This document shows positions 24,654 to 32,711 of a DNA stretch of 35,094 bases, one piece after another. Positions within the stretch are counted from its first letter, which is position 1. Every line of letters starts with the position of its first letter. The stretch comes from Desulfatitalea sp. (GTDB taxonomy: Bacteria > Desulfobacterota > Desulfobacteria > Desulfobacterales > Desulfosarcinaceae): the NCBI GenBank assembly GCA_018224505.1, contig JAGTVD010000429.1:1-35094 (forward strand), in the 5' to 3' direction. The position numbers and the translations under genes are program-made. Under the pieces are notes generated by a model. It was given only the letters and a program-made list of their open reading frames with translations, was not told the DNA's origin and did no database searches.

Positions 24654-24952
24654 AGAACCGATTGCCATAGGCGGTACTGGTTCAACCCCATCAGGACACG
24701 GTCCTCATGCCCGGCCCGTCGCAATTCAAACCGTAGGCCCAAGAATCGGACACCCTGCCCGCGAATGATTGGATGTCGCTATTGGAAGGGCAACGCTATT
24801 TTGATCTCAGCGGGAGGCGCCATCAGCATGGCCATCGTGGTCGGACTGATCTTCGATGCCTACCCTGCCACTCTGGCCGCACGGTGCTTCAACCCCCGCC
24901 GCACGGCCGGCAGCCACTTTCATACGAAGACAATCGGGTTGCCCTGTCGGGA
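24654..24952. other. Convergent intergenic region after the Fn3/PKD-like gene
   Basis: These 299 bases lie between two convergent genes. An imperfect hairpin GAACC...GGTTC begins 2 bases after the stop region (24655-24684) but has no T run. A 69-codon plus-strand frame at 24765 has a hydrophobic stretch but no ribosome site, so I do not call it. Nothing else is supported. Confidence 0.45.
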
Positions 24953-26518
24953 TCACTCCTGTGTGGAAAGATAGGTCCGCAAGTTGACTTTTCTGTTTTT
25001 GAGGCCCAGTTTTCGGCGAATGCTCTCGCGATAGGACTCCACCGTGCGGGGGGAGAGATTCAGCAGCCGGGCCATCTCCTTGGTTGTCCTGCCTTTGCGG
25101 ATAAGGTTGGCCACCTGCAGTTCGGTGGGCGAGAAGATGTAGTACTTGGCCGAGAGCTCGGGCATGGGTGCACCGATCACCTCTCCGATGTTCATCCGGA
25201 TCACATCCAGATATTGCTTCTGCATGGCGTTCAGACCGCTTTTCCCCAACCGGTCCAGGTAGGGTTCGATGAGCTGGGCCAGGTTGACCCGAATATTCTC
25301 CTCCGTCCGGAGCCGGTCCTCATTGCGCTTATCCAATAAAACCCGCATGGCCGTGTTCAACTCCTCCAGCCGACCGGTTTTCAAACGCAGCTCATTGGCC
25401 GTCTCCCTGCCCCTGACAATTTCTTCCCGCAATTTCTGGTTGGTCAAGGACAGCTCCTGGGTCCGCTCCTGAACCAGTGCTTCCAGCTGCTGACGGTATT
25501 GTTCCAGCTCCCTCTCGTTCTCCTTCTGTTCAGTCACAAAGTGCGCCACCACATTGGCGCCCCAAAGCACATCCCCTTCATACAGATGCCGCACATGGAA
25601 ACGCACCCATTCAATACGACCGCTTTTGGTCCGGATATCATAATCCACGTGATTGGAAACGTTCTTTCCCGCCCCCATTTCCAGGATCCGCTCATGGAAC
25701 TTATGACGGCTTTCCGGGGTCAATAAATCTTCAGGATTCATGGCCAGCAGCTCTTCTTCGCTGTAACCGGTGGCCACGCACATCAAGTCGTTCACCTTGA
25801 GGAATTTGTTCGCCCGGATATCGATACGGTAAATGGCCGCGGGTGACAGTTGCAGCATCTGGTCGTTCAAAGCCTGGCTTTCGTCCAGGGCGCGGGACAT
25901 GGAGCGGTCTTGGTGCCATTGGGCAAGCAGTGTCATGGTGGCCAGAAGGGTTTTCCCGACGCTATCTCTTTCACGCGCCATTTGCTGTTCCAGCGTGCGT
26001 TGCTCGATGGCTTGGGCAATCCACTGAGCCCCGATTTGCAGAAATCGCACGTGTGACGAAGGGTAGTCACGGGGCCGACCGTCATAAACCGCGAGGCATC
26101 CGATGGTTTCGCCATTGCGACACACCGGCACCCCAATGTATGCTTTGAGCTGGTATTGCCGGATATCCGGATCGGAAGTTGCGTAGCAACTGCTGTCCAA
26201 ATCAGGGATCACCATCTCCGAACGGTTCGCCCGGATGAACGCCTCGTAGCCAATCCGCCCCGCTGCAAGTCCTGACGGCGGGTAATCTGCAGGCAGGTCG
26301 CAGCCGTCGCACGTGATCATTCGGCTTTCGGCTGGATCGAAGCAGCTGTATAGGGCAAATCGTCCCCCGACGGCGGACAACGCCTTTAACAGTACCTGTT
26401 GAATAACGCCGGATGGATCGACTGAGATGCGGCGGGCCAAACCGGCCAAGCCGGCCAGCAAATCCGTCGCGGCCGCGTCACTGCCCCGGCAAAGAGCCGA
26501 GTCCGATGCTGGATGCAT
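24953..26518 (-). CDS. GAF-PAS-LuxR transcriptional regulator
   Basis: The 521-residue soluble protein has a GAF-like sensor domain at about 20-190 (ending QYQLKAYIGVPVCRNGETIGCLAVYDG...FLQIGAQWIAQAIEQ). A PAS domain follows at about 225-345 (LSPAAIYRIDIRANKFLKVNDLMCVATGYSEEELLAM, then a PAC-like segment). A coiled coil of about 80 residues (REL...ETANELRLKTGRLEEL) leads to a C-terminal LuxR-type helix-turn-helix (FSPTELQVANLIRKGRTTKEMARLLNLSPRTVESYRESIRRKLG). There is no receiver domain or histidine kinase core. The start at 26518 is chosen because AAAGG lies 6-7 bases before it; the longer frame to 26668 overlaps the upstream gene. The signal and target genes are unknown. Confidence 0.88.
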   Translation of the reverse strand: MHPASDSALCRGSDAAATDLLAGLAGLARRISVDPSGVIQQVLLKALSAVGGRFALYSCFDPAESRMITCDGCDLPADYPPSGLAAGRIGYEAFIRANRSEMVIPDLDSSCYATSDPDIRQYQLKAYIGVPVCRNGETIGCLAVYDGRPRDYPSSHVRFLQIGAQWIAQAIEQRTLEQQMARERDSVGKTLLATMTLLAQWHQDRSMSRALDESQALNDQMLQLSPAAIYRIDIRANKFLKVNDLMCVATGYSEEELLAMNPEDLLTPESRHKFHERILEMGAGKNVSNHVDYDIRTKSGRIEWVRFHVRHLYEGDVLWGANVVAHFVTEQKENERELEQYRQQLEALVQERTQELSLTNQKLREEIVRGRETANELRLKTGRLEELNTAMRVLLDKRNEDRLRTEENIRVNLAQLIEPYLDRLGKSGLNAMQKQYLDVIRMNIGEVIGAPMPELSAKYYIFSPTELQVANLIRKGRTTKEMARLLNLSPRTVESYRESIRRKLGLKNRKVNLRTYLSTQE

Positions 26519-26576
26519 ACCACACCTTTCATACGCATTTGGATTCGTTCGAATAAGCGCGTCGCCGGCAACTGTT

Positions 26577-26822
26577 TCAGTCGACCTTGGCGGTCGGATC
26601 TTCACCGGTGTCGCCGCCGCGCCGTAAGCGAAGCAGCCGCAATACAAAACCCAAACAGAGTGCAGCACTGATCAGAATGATGAAGTTAGCGGCAAAAAAG
26701 GCCAACACAAAGGAGAACGGGTCATTCATCCGGTAGGCACCCACCAGCACCTGAATGCCCAGGAGCAGAAACAACAGGCCAACGAGCAGCAATACGCCAT
26801 ACTTGATATAGGCCACGCACAT
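26577..26822 (-). CDS. Small two-helix membrane protein
   Basis: About 80 residues with two hydrophobic helices (VLLLVGLLFLLLGIQVLVG and FVLAFFAANFIILISAALCLGFVL) and a charged cytoplasmic tail (RLRRGGDTGEDPTAKVD). No family recognised. Starts considered: ATG at 26822, only 2 bases after AAAGG, and GTG at 26816, 8 bases after it, which has the better spacing. It ends 58 bases before the LuxR-type regulator and is probably in the same transcript, which suggests but does not show a link to sensing. Confidence 0.6.
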   Translation of the reverse strand: MCVAYIKYGVLLLVGLLFLLLGIQVLVGAYRMNDPFSFVLAFFAANFIILISAALCLGFVLRLLRLRRGGDTGEDPTAKVD

Positions 26823-26858
26823 ATCCTTTCCCGGGGAACCGTGCCGAATGCTGCACAC

Positions 26859-27102
26859 CCCCCATTAGCAAAAATGGAAACACCATAAAAAAACCCCTCC
26901 TGTCAATAGATCAGGTGATTGGGGATAATTTTACATGCGCCCTGGCCTCCATTCCGTTCCTTGTTGACCAAATCGATTTTTTTGCATATCCATTCGGGAT
27001 CGATACGGCGACCGAGCCCAGCAACCGCAACCGCATCCGCCTTGTGCGTCCATTGCCATACGGCATCCGTCGCAGGGACACAACGCCAGACAGGAATCAA
27101 GA
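26859..27102. other. Divergent intergenic region upstream of dapL and the small membrane protein
   Basis: On the plus strand TTGACC (26964-26969), 17 bases and TATCCA (26987-26992) form a plausible dapL promoter. On the minus strand a perfect TTGACA (near 26906-26911) is followed by AGGAGGGG, seven T and an ATG, so it may be either a -35 box or the ribosome site of a short unlisted frame. Confidence 0.35.
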
Positions 27103-28326
27103 ATGATCCGCATCAATGAACATTTTTTAAAGCTACAGGCCAGTTATCTTTTTGCCAACATCGCCAAACGGGTGGAGGAATACCAGGTCCGCCACCCGGA
27201 AAAAGAGATGATCCGCCTCGGCATTGGCGATGTCACCCACGCTTTACCGCCGGCATGCATCGCGGCACTGCATCAAGCCGTGGATGAGATGGCCCGCGAG
27301 GACGCCTTCCGCGGCTATGGGCCGGAGCAAGGCTATGCCTTTCTGCGGGAAGCCATTGCCCGGCACGATTTTCAAAGCCGGGGGGCCGATGTCGACGCCG
27401 ATGAGATATTTGTCAGTGACGGGGCCAAATGCGACACCGGCAATATCCAGGAGTTGTTTGCCACCGACATCCGAGTAGCCGTGCCCGATCCGGTCTATCC
27501 GGTCTATGTGGATACCAATGTCATGGCCGGGCGAACGGGCCTCTATCAGGATGGCGGGTATGAAGGCCTGGTCTACCTGGCATGCACCGAGGCCAACGGT
27601 TACATCCCCCAGCTGCCCGCCGAGCCGGTGGACCTGATCTATCTGTGTTTTCCGAACAACCCCACCGGCGCCACCATCACCCGCGAACAGCTGCAGACCT
27701 GGGTCGATTACGCCCGTGCCCACAAAGCCCTGATCCTGTATGATGCCGCCTACGAGGCATTCATTCGGGACGATCGGCTGCCGCGCTCGATCTACGAAGT
27801 GGCGGGTGCCCGGGAAGTGGCCATCGAATTTCGCAGTTTTTCAAAAACCGCCGGGTTTACCGGTACCCGTTGCGCCTATACCGTTGTACCGAAAGCTTGC
27901 ACGGCCTACGGACACGACGGCCGGCCCGTGGCGGTGCGCGATTTGTGGAACCGGCGGCACGCCACCAAGTTCAACGGTGTTTCCTATCCGGTTCAACGGG
28001 CCGCCGAAGCGGTCTATTCACCCGAAGGGCAAGCCCAGGTCAAACAGCTGGCCGACGGGTATCTCAAAAACGCCGCCTTTGTGCGTCGGGCCTTCAGCGC
28101 CATGGGATTCGATTGCGTCGGCGGCGACAACTCCCCCTATGTCTGGATCAATGGCCGGCGGGATTCCTGGGCCTTTTTCGATCTGCTGCTGGACAAGGCC
28201 GGCGTGGTCTGCACCCCGGGCGCGGGGTTCGGGCGCTGTGGCCAGACCTATATACGGATCAGTGGATTCAACAGTTTCGCCAATGTTCAGAAAGCCATGA
28301 CGCGGATACAAGCCGCCTTGCAATAA
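27103..28326 (+). CDS. dapL: LL-diaminopimelate aminotransferase
   Basis: DapL converts tetrahydrodipicolinate plus glutamate directly to LL-diaminopimelate, a one-step route to lysine and peptidoglycan precursors. It is a PLP fold-type I aminotransferase: the PLP lysine is Lys248 in SFSKTAGFTGTR. Other class features are RLGIGDVTHALPP, FRGYGPEQGYAFLREAIA, FVSDGAKCDTGNI, CFPNNPTGATITREQL and ILYDAAYEAFI, which are characteristic of DapL rather than general aminotransferases. The 407-residue length is normal. AGGA lies 9 bases before the ATG. lysA follows after 13 bases, so both act in one pathway and probably one operon. Confidence 0.95.
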   Translation: MIRINEHFLKLQASYLFANIAKRVEEYQVRHPEKEMIRLGIGDVTHALPPACIAALHQAVDEMAREDAFRGYGPEQGYAFLREAIARHDFQSRGADVDADEIFVSDGAKCDTGNIQELFATDIRVAVPDPVYPVYVDTNVMAGRTGLYQDGGYEGLVYLACTEANGYIPQLPAEPVDLIYLCFPNNPTGATITREQLQTWVDYARAHKALILYDAAYEAFIRDDRLPRSIYEVAGAREVAIEFRSFSKTAGFTGTRCAYTVVPKACTAYGHDGRPVAVRDLWNRRHATKFNGVSYPVQRAAEAVYSPEGQAQVKQLADGYLKNAAFVRRAFSAMGFDCVGGDNSPYVWINGRRDSWAFFDLLLDKAGVVCTPGAGFGRCGQTYIRISGFNSFANVQKAMTRIQAALQ

Positions 28327-28339
28327 GGATCGCCCGACC

Positions 28340-29599
28340 ATGCCGATGAGCCCCAGCTATCGCGACCGCCTCTTTCCCATTCTGCCCAGGGTTGCCGCAA
28401 GATTTGGCACCCCCTTCCACATTTACGACGAAACGGGAATCCGTGAAACCGGCCGGCGGCTTCAGCAAGCCTTCGCCCGGCTGGAAAATTTTCAGGAGTA
28501 TTTCGCTGTCAAGGCGCTGCCCAACCCGCGCATCCTGCAAATCATTCGCGACATGGGCTTTGGGTTTGACTGCAGCTCGATAGCCGAGTTATTGCTGGCC
28601 CGGCAGGCAGGCGCCCGGGGCGAGGCCTTGATGTTCACCTCCAACAACACCAGCGCCACCGAATTCCAGACCGCATTGGCCGATGGGGGCAGCCTGCTGA
28701 ATCTGGATGATCTTTCGTTGGTGGCCAAGGTGCCCCAAATGCCGGAAACCATCTGCTTTCGCTACAACCCCGGCCCGCGACGCAGCGGCAACAGCATCAT
28801 CGGCAATCCGGTGGAAGCCAAGTATGGTGTGGCCCATCATCAGTTGATACCGGCCTACCAGGCGGCTGTGGCGCGCGGCGCGCGGCGCTTCGGACTGCAC
28901 ACCATGCTGGCCTCCAACGAGCGCAACCACACCTACATGGTGCAAACCGTCCAAATGCTGCTCGATGTGGCCCGCTGGGTCTCCGCCGAGTTGAAGATCC
29001 GTTTTGACTTCCTCAACATGGGCGGCGGCCTCGGCATTCCCTACCATCCCGACGATGCGCCCTTTGATCTGGAGGCCATGGCCACCGCCGTCACCGGGCT
29101 GCTCGAAGATTTCGGCGCCGAACAGGGCTATGTGCCCCGACTCTGCATGGAAAGCGGCCGATACATGACCGGCCCCCATGGCGTTCTGGTGGTCACGGCC
29201 ATCAATCGCAAAGAGATTTACCGCACCTACATTGGCGTGGATGCCAGCATGTCCGCACTCATGCGGCCCGCCATGTACGGCGCCTACCACCATATCGAAG
29301 TACTGGGAAAAACGGGAGACATGCCCCCCCAGAAGGTGGATGTGGTGGGTTCGCTCTGCGAAAACAATGATAAATTCGCCATCCAACGCGACCTTCCACC
29401 CATTGACGAAGGGGACTTGCTGGTCATCCAGGATACCGGCGCCCACGGCCATGCCATGGGATTTAACTACAACGGCAAGTTGCGGCCCAAGGAGTTGCTC
29501 CTGTGCGCCGACGGCAGCGTGGCCTTGATTCGCAGGGCTGAAACAATCGACGACTACTTTGCGACCCTGGAATTTGAAAAGCAGGTTCTGAATCCCTGA
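28340..29599 (+). CDS. lysA: Diaminopimelate decarboxylase
   Basis: The enzyme removes CO2 from meso-diaminopimelate to give L-lysine. It is a PLP fold-type III decarboxylase: Lys58 in YFAVKALPNPRIL holds PLP, GFGFDCSSIAELLLARQAGA and MFTSNNTSATEF follow, and FLNMGGGLGIPY is the Gly-rich phosphate-binding loop. RLCMESGRYMTGPHG and VDVVGSLCENNDKFAIQRDLP are the C-terminal active-site elements with the key Cys. Length (419) is normal. AAGGA lies 10 bases before the ATG. It follows dapL directly, so together they give lysine from the DAP branch; no epimerase (dapF) is in the window. Confidence 0.93.
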   Translation: MPMSPSYRDRLFPILPRVAARFGTPFHIYDETGIRETGRRLQQAFARLENFQEYFAVKALPNPRILQIIRDMGFGFDCSSIAELLLARQAGARGEALMFTSNNTSATEFQTALADGGSLLNLDDLSLVAKVPQMPETICFRYNPGPRRSGNSIIGNPVEAKYGVAHHQLIPAYQAAVARGARRFGLHTMLASNERNHTYMVQTVQMLLDVARWVSAELKIRFDFLNMGGGLGIPYHPDDAPFDLEAMATAVTGLLEDFGAEQGYVPRLCMESGRYMTGPHGVLVVTAINRKEIYRTYIGVDASMSALMRPAMYGAYHHIEVLGKTGDMPPQKVDVVGSLCENNDKFAIQRDLPPIDEGDLLVIQDTGAHGHAMGFNYNGKLRPKELLLCADGSVALIRRAETIDDYFATLEFEKQVLNP

Positions 29600-29964
29600 T
29601 TCGCATGGGAAAAGTGTCCATTCACCTGTTGACGTTTCAATCAAAAAGGATTAGTTTGCCCCATACTTGCCAGGAGCACTATCGCGACCACGGATCAACT
29701 CGCAAAAAATAGCCCCCATGGCTTGATAACATCACTAAAGTAAATCCCTTAAAAGACCGATACACTTGGCATACAGCCTACAGCCGAACCGCATCGATGC
29801 AGAACCCCCTTCCTTGTTACAGCAAAGATTCGCGTCGAGCCAATCGTAAGGGCCTGGTCAAAAGAGCGCTGAACGCACTCTAACCCGAACAGGGTGTGTG
29901 GTAACGAACCGAAAGCTGAGTGATCAGCTCTAATAAATTGAACGTACTCAAGGAGACCGATTGA
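29600..29964. other. Intergenic region between lysA and the next plus-strand gene
   Basis: No gene is supported in these 365 bases. A 6-bp hairpin AGCTGA-GTGA-TCAGCT lies at 29914-29929, 36 bases before the next ATG. On the minus strand AGCC...GGCT followed by ATTTTTT (around 29708-29726) is weakly terminator-like. No clear promoter was found. Confidence 0.4.
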
Positions 29965-30741
29965 ATGGATGATTTTTTGCACAACCTGCGCAGCGGCAAA
30001 CTCAAGCAATCCGAAAGACAAAATCGCCCTTACGGTGACCAGCAGTTTAAAGGCGGTCAGCGCCGCAACATGCCGGATCGACGCAAGCGCGAAGGGGACA
30101 ACAAAGAGGTGTTCGAACGGTTGCAGGGGATCAAGGAGGTCCTGGAAACCCTCTCCGCAACGCAAAAACGGATGACCGACGCCTACATCGAACGCAACCG
30201 CACCGAAGTGCGCAAAGCCAAGGCCATGGAGGTGCTGGCGGAAAATATTTACCGTATGCTCAACCCCAACGCCGAATACCCGGGCCCGTTATTCACCACC
30301 GAACCGGCTGTGCCCACCCCTGCCGAAAAAGAGCCCCGCGCCACCAAACAAAGCGACACCCCTGCCGAACCGGAACCCGAAGCGGTTGAAACGATCGCGG
30401 CGCTTGAAACCGATGAAACGGTCGCGGTGTTTGAAACGGATGAGGGGGAGGAAGCGGTCGAAATGGCCGCCGGGACTATTGAAACAGAATCGGTCGCGTC
30501 CCGCAAAGATGGGCAGGACGACGCAGCTGAAGAGCACACCGGGAAGGCAGCCGCCGGCCGCCTCACGGAAATCGATCGCCACACCCTGTTCGCCGTCATC
30601 AATCAGATGCGCTCGGAAGGCAACAATTGGGAAAGCATCGCGCGTCACATCGCGAGCCAGGGCTATCCCACCGTATCCGGAAAAGGGCTTTGGCGTGGCG
30701 TGATGGTGAAAAACCTGTTTGAGAAAATGGCAGAAGCATAG
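29965..30741 (+). CDS. Hypothetical protein with helix-turn-helix-like C-terminus
   Basis: The 258-residue protein has AAGGAG 9 bases before its ATG. I do not recognise a named family. Residues 1-50 are basic and polar (RRNMPDRRKREGDNKEV). Residues 50-100 form a probable helix/coiled coil (VFERLQGIKEVLETLSATQKRMTDAYIERN). Residues 105-200 are low-complexity Glu/Pro/Ala/Thr sequence with ETDE-like repeats and are likely disordered. The last 55 residues (INQMRSEGNNWESIARHIA, then TVSGKGLWRGVMVKNLF) look like the small DNA-binding helices found in serine recombinases, with a G-x-x-W pattern. DNA binding is therefore possible but unproven. It ends 4 bases before the palindromic element. Confidence 0.75.
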   Translation: MDDFLHNLRSGKLKQSERQNRPYGDQQFKGGQRRNMPDRRKREGDNKEVFERLQGIKEVLETLSATQKRMTDAYIERNRTEVRKAKAMEVLAENIYRMLNPNAEYPGPLFTTEPAVPTPAEKEPRATKQSDTPAEPEPEAVETIAALETDETVAVFETDEGEEAVEMAAGTIETESVASRKDGQDDAAEEHTGKAAAGRLTEIDRHTLFAVINQMRSEGNNWESIARHIASQGYPTVSGKGLWRGVMVKNLFEKMAEA

Positions 30742-30744
30742 AAT

Positions 30745-30933
30745 CTTTAGGGCTCGCGAAACAATAAATTCGCATTTGAGGCGCCCGGATTTGGGTCGGA
30801 TTGGCCCGATCATCGGATTCAAAACCGGAGGCATAGCGAGCTATTCCGAGGATATTGAATCCGATGATCGGGCCAAGGCGGCCTGAAGCAGGGATGCATA
30901 AAAGGGGAAGTTATTTTTTCGCGAGCCCTTAAG
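30745..30933. repeat. Palindromic, MITE-like intergenic element
   Basis: The 189-base element has 26-base ends that are inverted copies of each other with three mismatches (30745-30770 and 30908-30933, core GGGCTCGCGAAA). Inside is a perfect 22-bp inverted repeat (30801-30822 with 30855-30876, containing CCCGATCATCGG). Its 32-base interior folds further: CGGA/TCCG, then ATAG-CGAG-CTAT. It carries no gene and lies between two convergent genes, where it could act as a two-way terminator. No target-site duplication is visible. A partial copy of the end lies at 33572-33591. Confidence 0.85.
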
Positions 30934-30949
30934 AGCCAGACGGCAAACG

Positions 30950-30965
30950 GCTGACATTTGTCAGC
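30950..30965 (-). terminator. Small hairpin over the epimerase stop codon
   Basis: GCTGAC-ATTT-GTCAGC at 30950-30965 overlaps the TGA of the epimerase gene. It has no T run, so a terminator role is uncertain; the adjacent palindromic element is a stronger candidate. Confidence 0.3.
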
Positions 30966-31908
30966 GGCCTTGCCGGTACCAATCAAACGTGCGGCGCAAG
31001 CCTTCCTCAAAACGCACCTCGGGCTGAAAACCCAAAATCTCCCTGGCCCGTTGAATGCTGGACAGGGAGTGCAAAATATCGCCCATCCGGGAATTGCCGT
31101 ATTGGACCCCCACCGCGACCCCGGCCAAGGCAGCGATGCTTTGCCAAAGCGCGTTGATGGCCACCGACTGGCTGGTGCCCACATTGAAAATACGCCCGGG
31201 GGCATCCGCATGGGTCGCCGCGAGCAGGTTGGCCTGCACCACATCCCCCACAAAGACGAAGTCCCTGGTCTGGTTGCCATCCCCATGGATCACGGGCGCC
31301 TGGGCTTGCAGGGCCCGGGACATGAAAATGGAAATCACGCCGGAATAAGGCGAGCTGGGATCCTGGCGCGGCCCATACACATTGAAATAGCGCAGACAAA
31401 CCGCTTCGAGTTCATACAGGCGGCCATAGAGCGCGGCGTAATATTCGTTGGTTAATTTTTGAACGGCATAGGGGCTCATGGGCGCCGGGATCATGGACTC
31501 GGTTTTGGGCAACTGCGGCGCATCGCCATACACGGCACTGGAACTGGCCAGCACCACGCGTCGGACGCCGTGCCGACGGGCCGCATCGAGTACCTGGATG
31601 GTTCCCAAATCGTTCACCCTGGCGGATGTTACCGGATCCTGGACCGTCTGGGTCACCGACACAACGGCCGCTTGATGAAAAACCACATCACAGCCGGGCA
31701 TGCACCGATCCAACGCATCGTCATCACGGATATCGCCCTGGACAAAATCGACCCGATCCCGAACCGAAGCCAGATTCTCGACATGCCCGGTGGTCAGGCT
31801 GTCCAGCACCGTCACCGCGCATCCCGACTGCACCAACGCATCCACCAGATGGGAACCGATGAACCCCGCGCCCCCTGTCACCAGCGCTTTATTAATCTGC
31901 AACCCCAT
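30961..31908 (-). CDS. NAD-dependent sugar-nucleotide epimerase/dehydratase (extended SDR, GalE-like)
   Basis: The 315-residue protein belongs to the extended short-chain dehydrogenases acting on nucleotide sugars. It has the NAD-binding motif TGGAGFIGSH (residues 11-20), VFHQAAVVSV near 76-85, the catalytic SSSAVYG near 122-128 and the Tyr147-x3-Lys151 pair (YAVQK). RYFNVYGPRQDP and DFVFVGDVVQANLLA are typical of UDP-glucose or UDP-GlcNAc 4-epimerases, so 4-epimerase is the likely activity. Substrate cannot be settled by eye. GAGG lies 9 bases before the ATG. No other surface-polysaccharide genes are adjacent, so the gene stands outside a visible glycan cluster. Confidence 0.9.
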   Translation of the reverse strand: MGLQINKALVTGGAGFIGSHLVDALVQSGCAVTVLDSLTTGHVENLASVRDRVDFVQGDIRDDDALDRCMPGCDVVFHQAAVVSVTQTVQDPVTSARVNDLGTIQVLDAARRHGVRRVVLASSSAVYGDAPQLPKTESMIPAPMSPYAVQKLTNEYYAALYGRLYELEAVCLRYFNVYGPRQDPSSPYSGVISIFMSRALQAQAPVIHGDGNQTRDFVFVGDVVQANLLAATHADAPGRIFNVGTSQSVAINALWQSIAALAGVAVGVQYGNSRMGDILHSLSSIQRAREILGFQPEVRFEEGLRRTFDWYRQGR

Positions 31909-32016
31909 ACACTCACCCCTCGCAAGGCTGACCCAAAAACCGCATTTATCTCACATGCACCAGCAAAGCACAATCTTGAGCACAATCGCGCAATCCTGCC
32001 CAAACGCCCCACCCCC

Positions 32017-32046
32017 TTGCCATACCGCGCTATCGTTAGTATGGCA
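32017..32046 (+). promoter_or_regulatory. Candidate promoter with overlapping inverted repeat
   Basis: TTGCCA (32017-32022), 17 bases and TATGGC (32040-32045) form a moderate promoter match. It coincides with a perfect 8-bp inverted repeat, TGCCATAC (32018-32025) and GTATGGCA (32039-32046), 13 bases apart. That is the geometry of a dimeric-repressor operator or of a hairpin. It lies between the divergent epimerase and the small cysteine protein. Confidence 0.35.
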
Positions 32047-32110
32047 CAAAGTGGGCGTCAACTCTTTTTAACAACGAACCGCGACCCCGCGCACGAACAT
32101 AGGTGACCGG

Positions 32111-32308
32111 ATGCCGCCACTCAAACGAATCACTTGCCACAAGTGCCGCCACTACTATGTCACCTGGGAGAGCGCCCATCCCCACGGTTGCCGTGCCTTG
32201 GGATTCAAAAGCAAACACCTGCCCAGTGCGGTAGTGCGCAGCAGTTCCGGAGCGGCGTGTCTCTATTTTGAAGCCAAAACCTTAAAGCCCGCGAGAAAGC
32301 GGCAATGA
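32111..32308 (+). CDS. Small four-cysteine (zinc-ribbon-like) protein
   Basis: The 65-residue protein has Cys9-x2-Cys12, Cys27 and Cys50 (ITCHKCRHYYVTW, HPHGCRALGF, SGAACLYFEAK), a layout expected of a small metal-binding fold. The compact pattern with conserved-looking aromatic and HGC motifs suggests a real gene; I recall similar short proteins in Deltaproteobacteria but cannot name a function. AGGTGA lies 4 bases before the ATG. It precedes the MoaD-like gene by about 150 bases on the same strand. Confidence 0.65.
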   Translation: MPPLKRITCHKCRHYYVTWESAHPHGCRALGFKSKHLPSAVVRSSSGAACLYFEAKTLKPARKRQ

Positions 32309-32464
32309 GGGCCTAACCGGACATCGCGGGTGACAATTCGTGCAAGGTGCACTATTTTCAAGGATATGTTTAAGTCGTTGGACGGTTTGAATCGTAACCA
32401 TCCATGAAGCCATTTACCGATGAACACGAACGATAATTCGCGCGCATCCAGGAGTGACCTGGTC

Positions 32465-32707
32465 ATGACCGAAACACCCCCCACCATCGATCTAAGACTT
32501 TTTGCCACCTTTGCGTCCCGCAGCCCGGCGAATGCCTCCCGGTACCCCATCGCGTCCGGCATGACCGTCGCCCAAGTGATAGACACCCTGGAGATTCCTG
32601 CTGCCGAAGTAAAGTTGATTTTCATCAACGGCGTGCGGGTCCAGCCTGATGCCCAAGTGCATGGCGGTGAACGGGTGGGCCTGTTTCCGCCGGTAGGTGG
32701 AGGATAA
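32465..32707 (+). CDS. MoaD/ThiS-family sulfur-carrier protein
   Basis: The 80-residue ubiquitin-like protein ends in PPVGGG, whose C-terminal Gly-Gly is the site of adenylation and thiocarboxylation in MoaD and ThiS. The body DLRLFATFASRSP...VAQVIDTLEIP...LIFINGVRVQPD fits the beta-grasp fold. The start at 32465 follows AGGAG by about 11 bases; the ATG at 32420 has no ribosome site. It is followed after 4 bases by a ThiF-like E1 enzyme, its probable activating partner. The sulfur acceptor is unknown. No molybdopterin synthase (moaE) or thiamine genes are next to it, so the pathway cannot be assigned. Confidence 0.85.
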   Translation: MTETPPTIDLRLFATFASRSPANASRYPIASGMTVAQVIDTLEIPAAEVKLIFINGVRVQPDAQVHGGERVGLFPPVGGG

Positions 32708-32711
32708 CACG

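Noticed and set aside
24765..24974. 69-codon plus-strand frame with a hydrophobic stretch
   Set aside because: No ribosome site, overlaps the end of the convergent regulator gene and looks random after the hydrophobic part.
28589..29644. Minus-strand frame of 351 codons opposite lysA
   Set aside because: Antisense of the diaminopimelate decarboxylase active-site regions; no family features.
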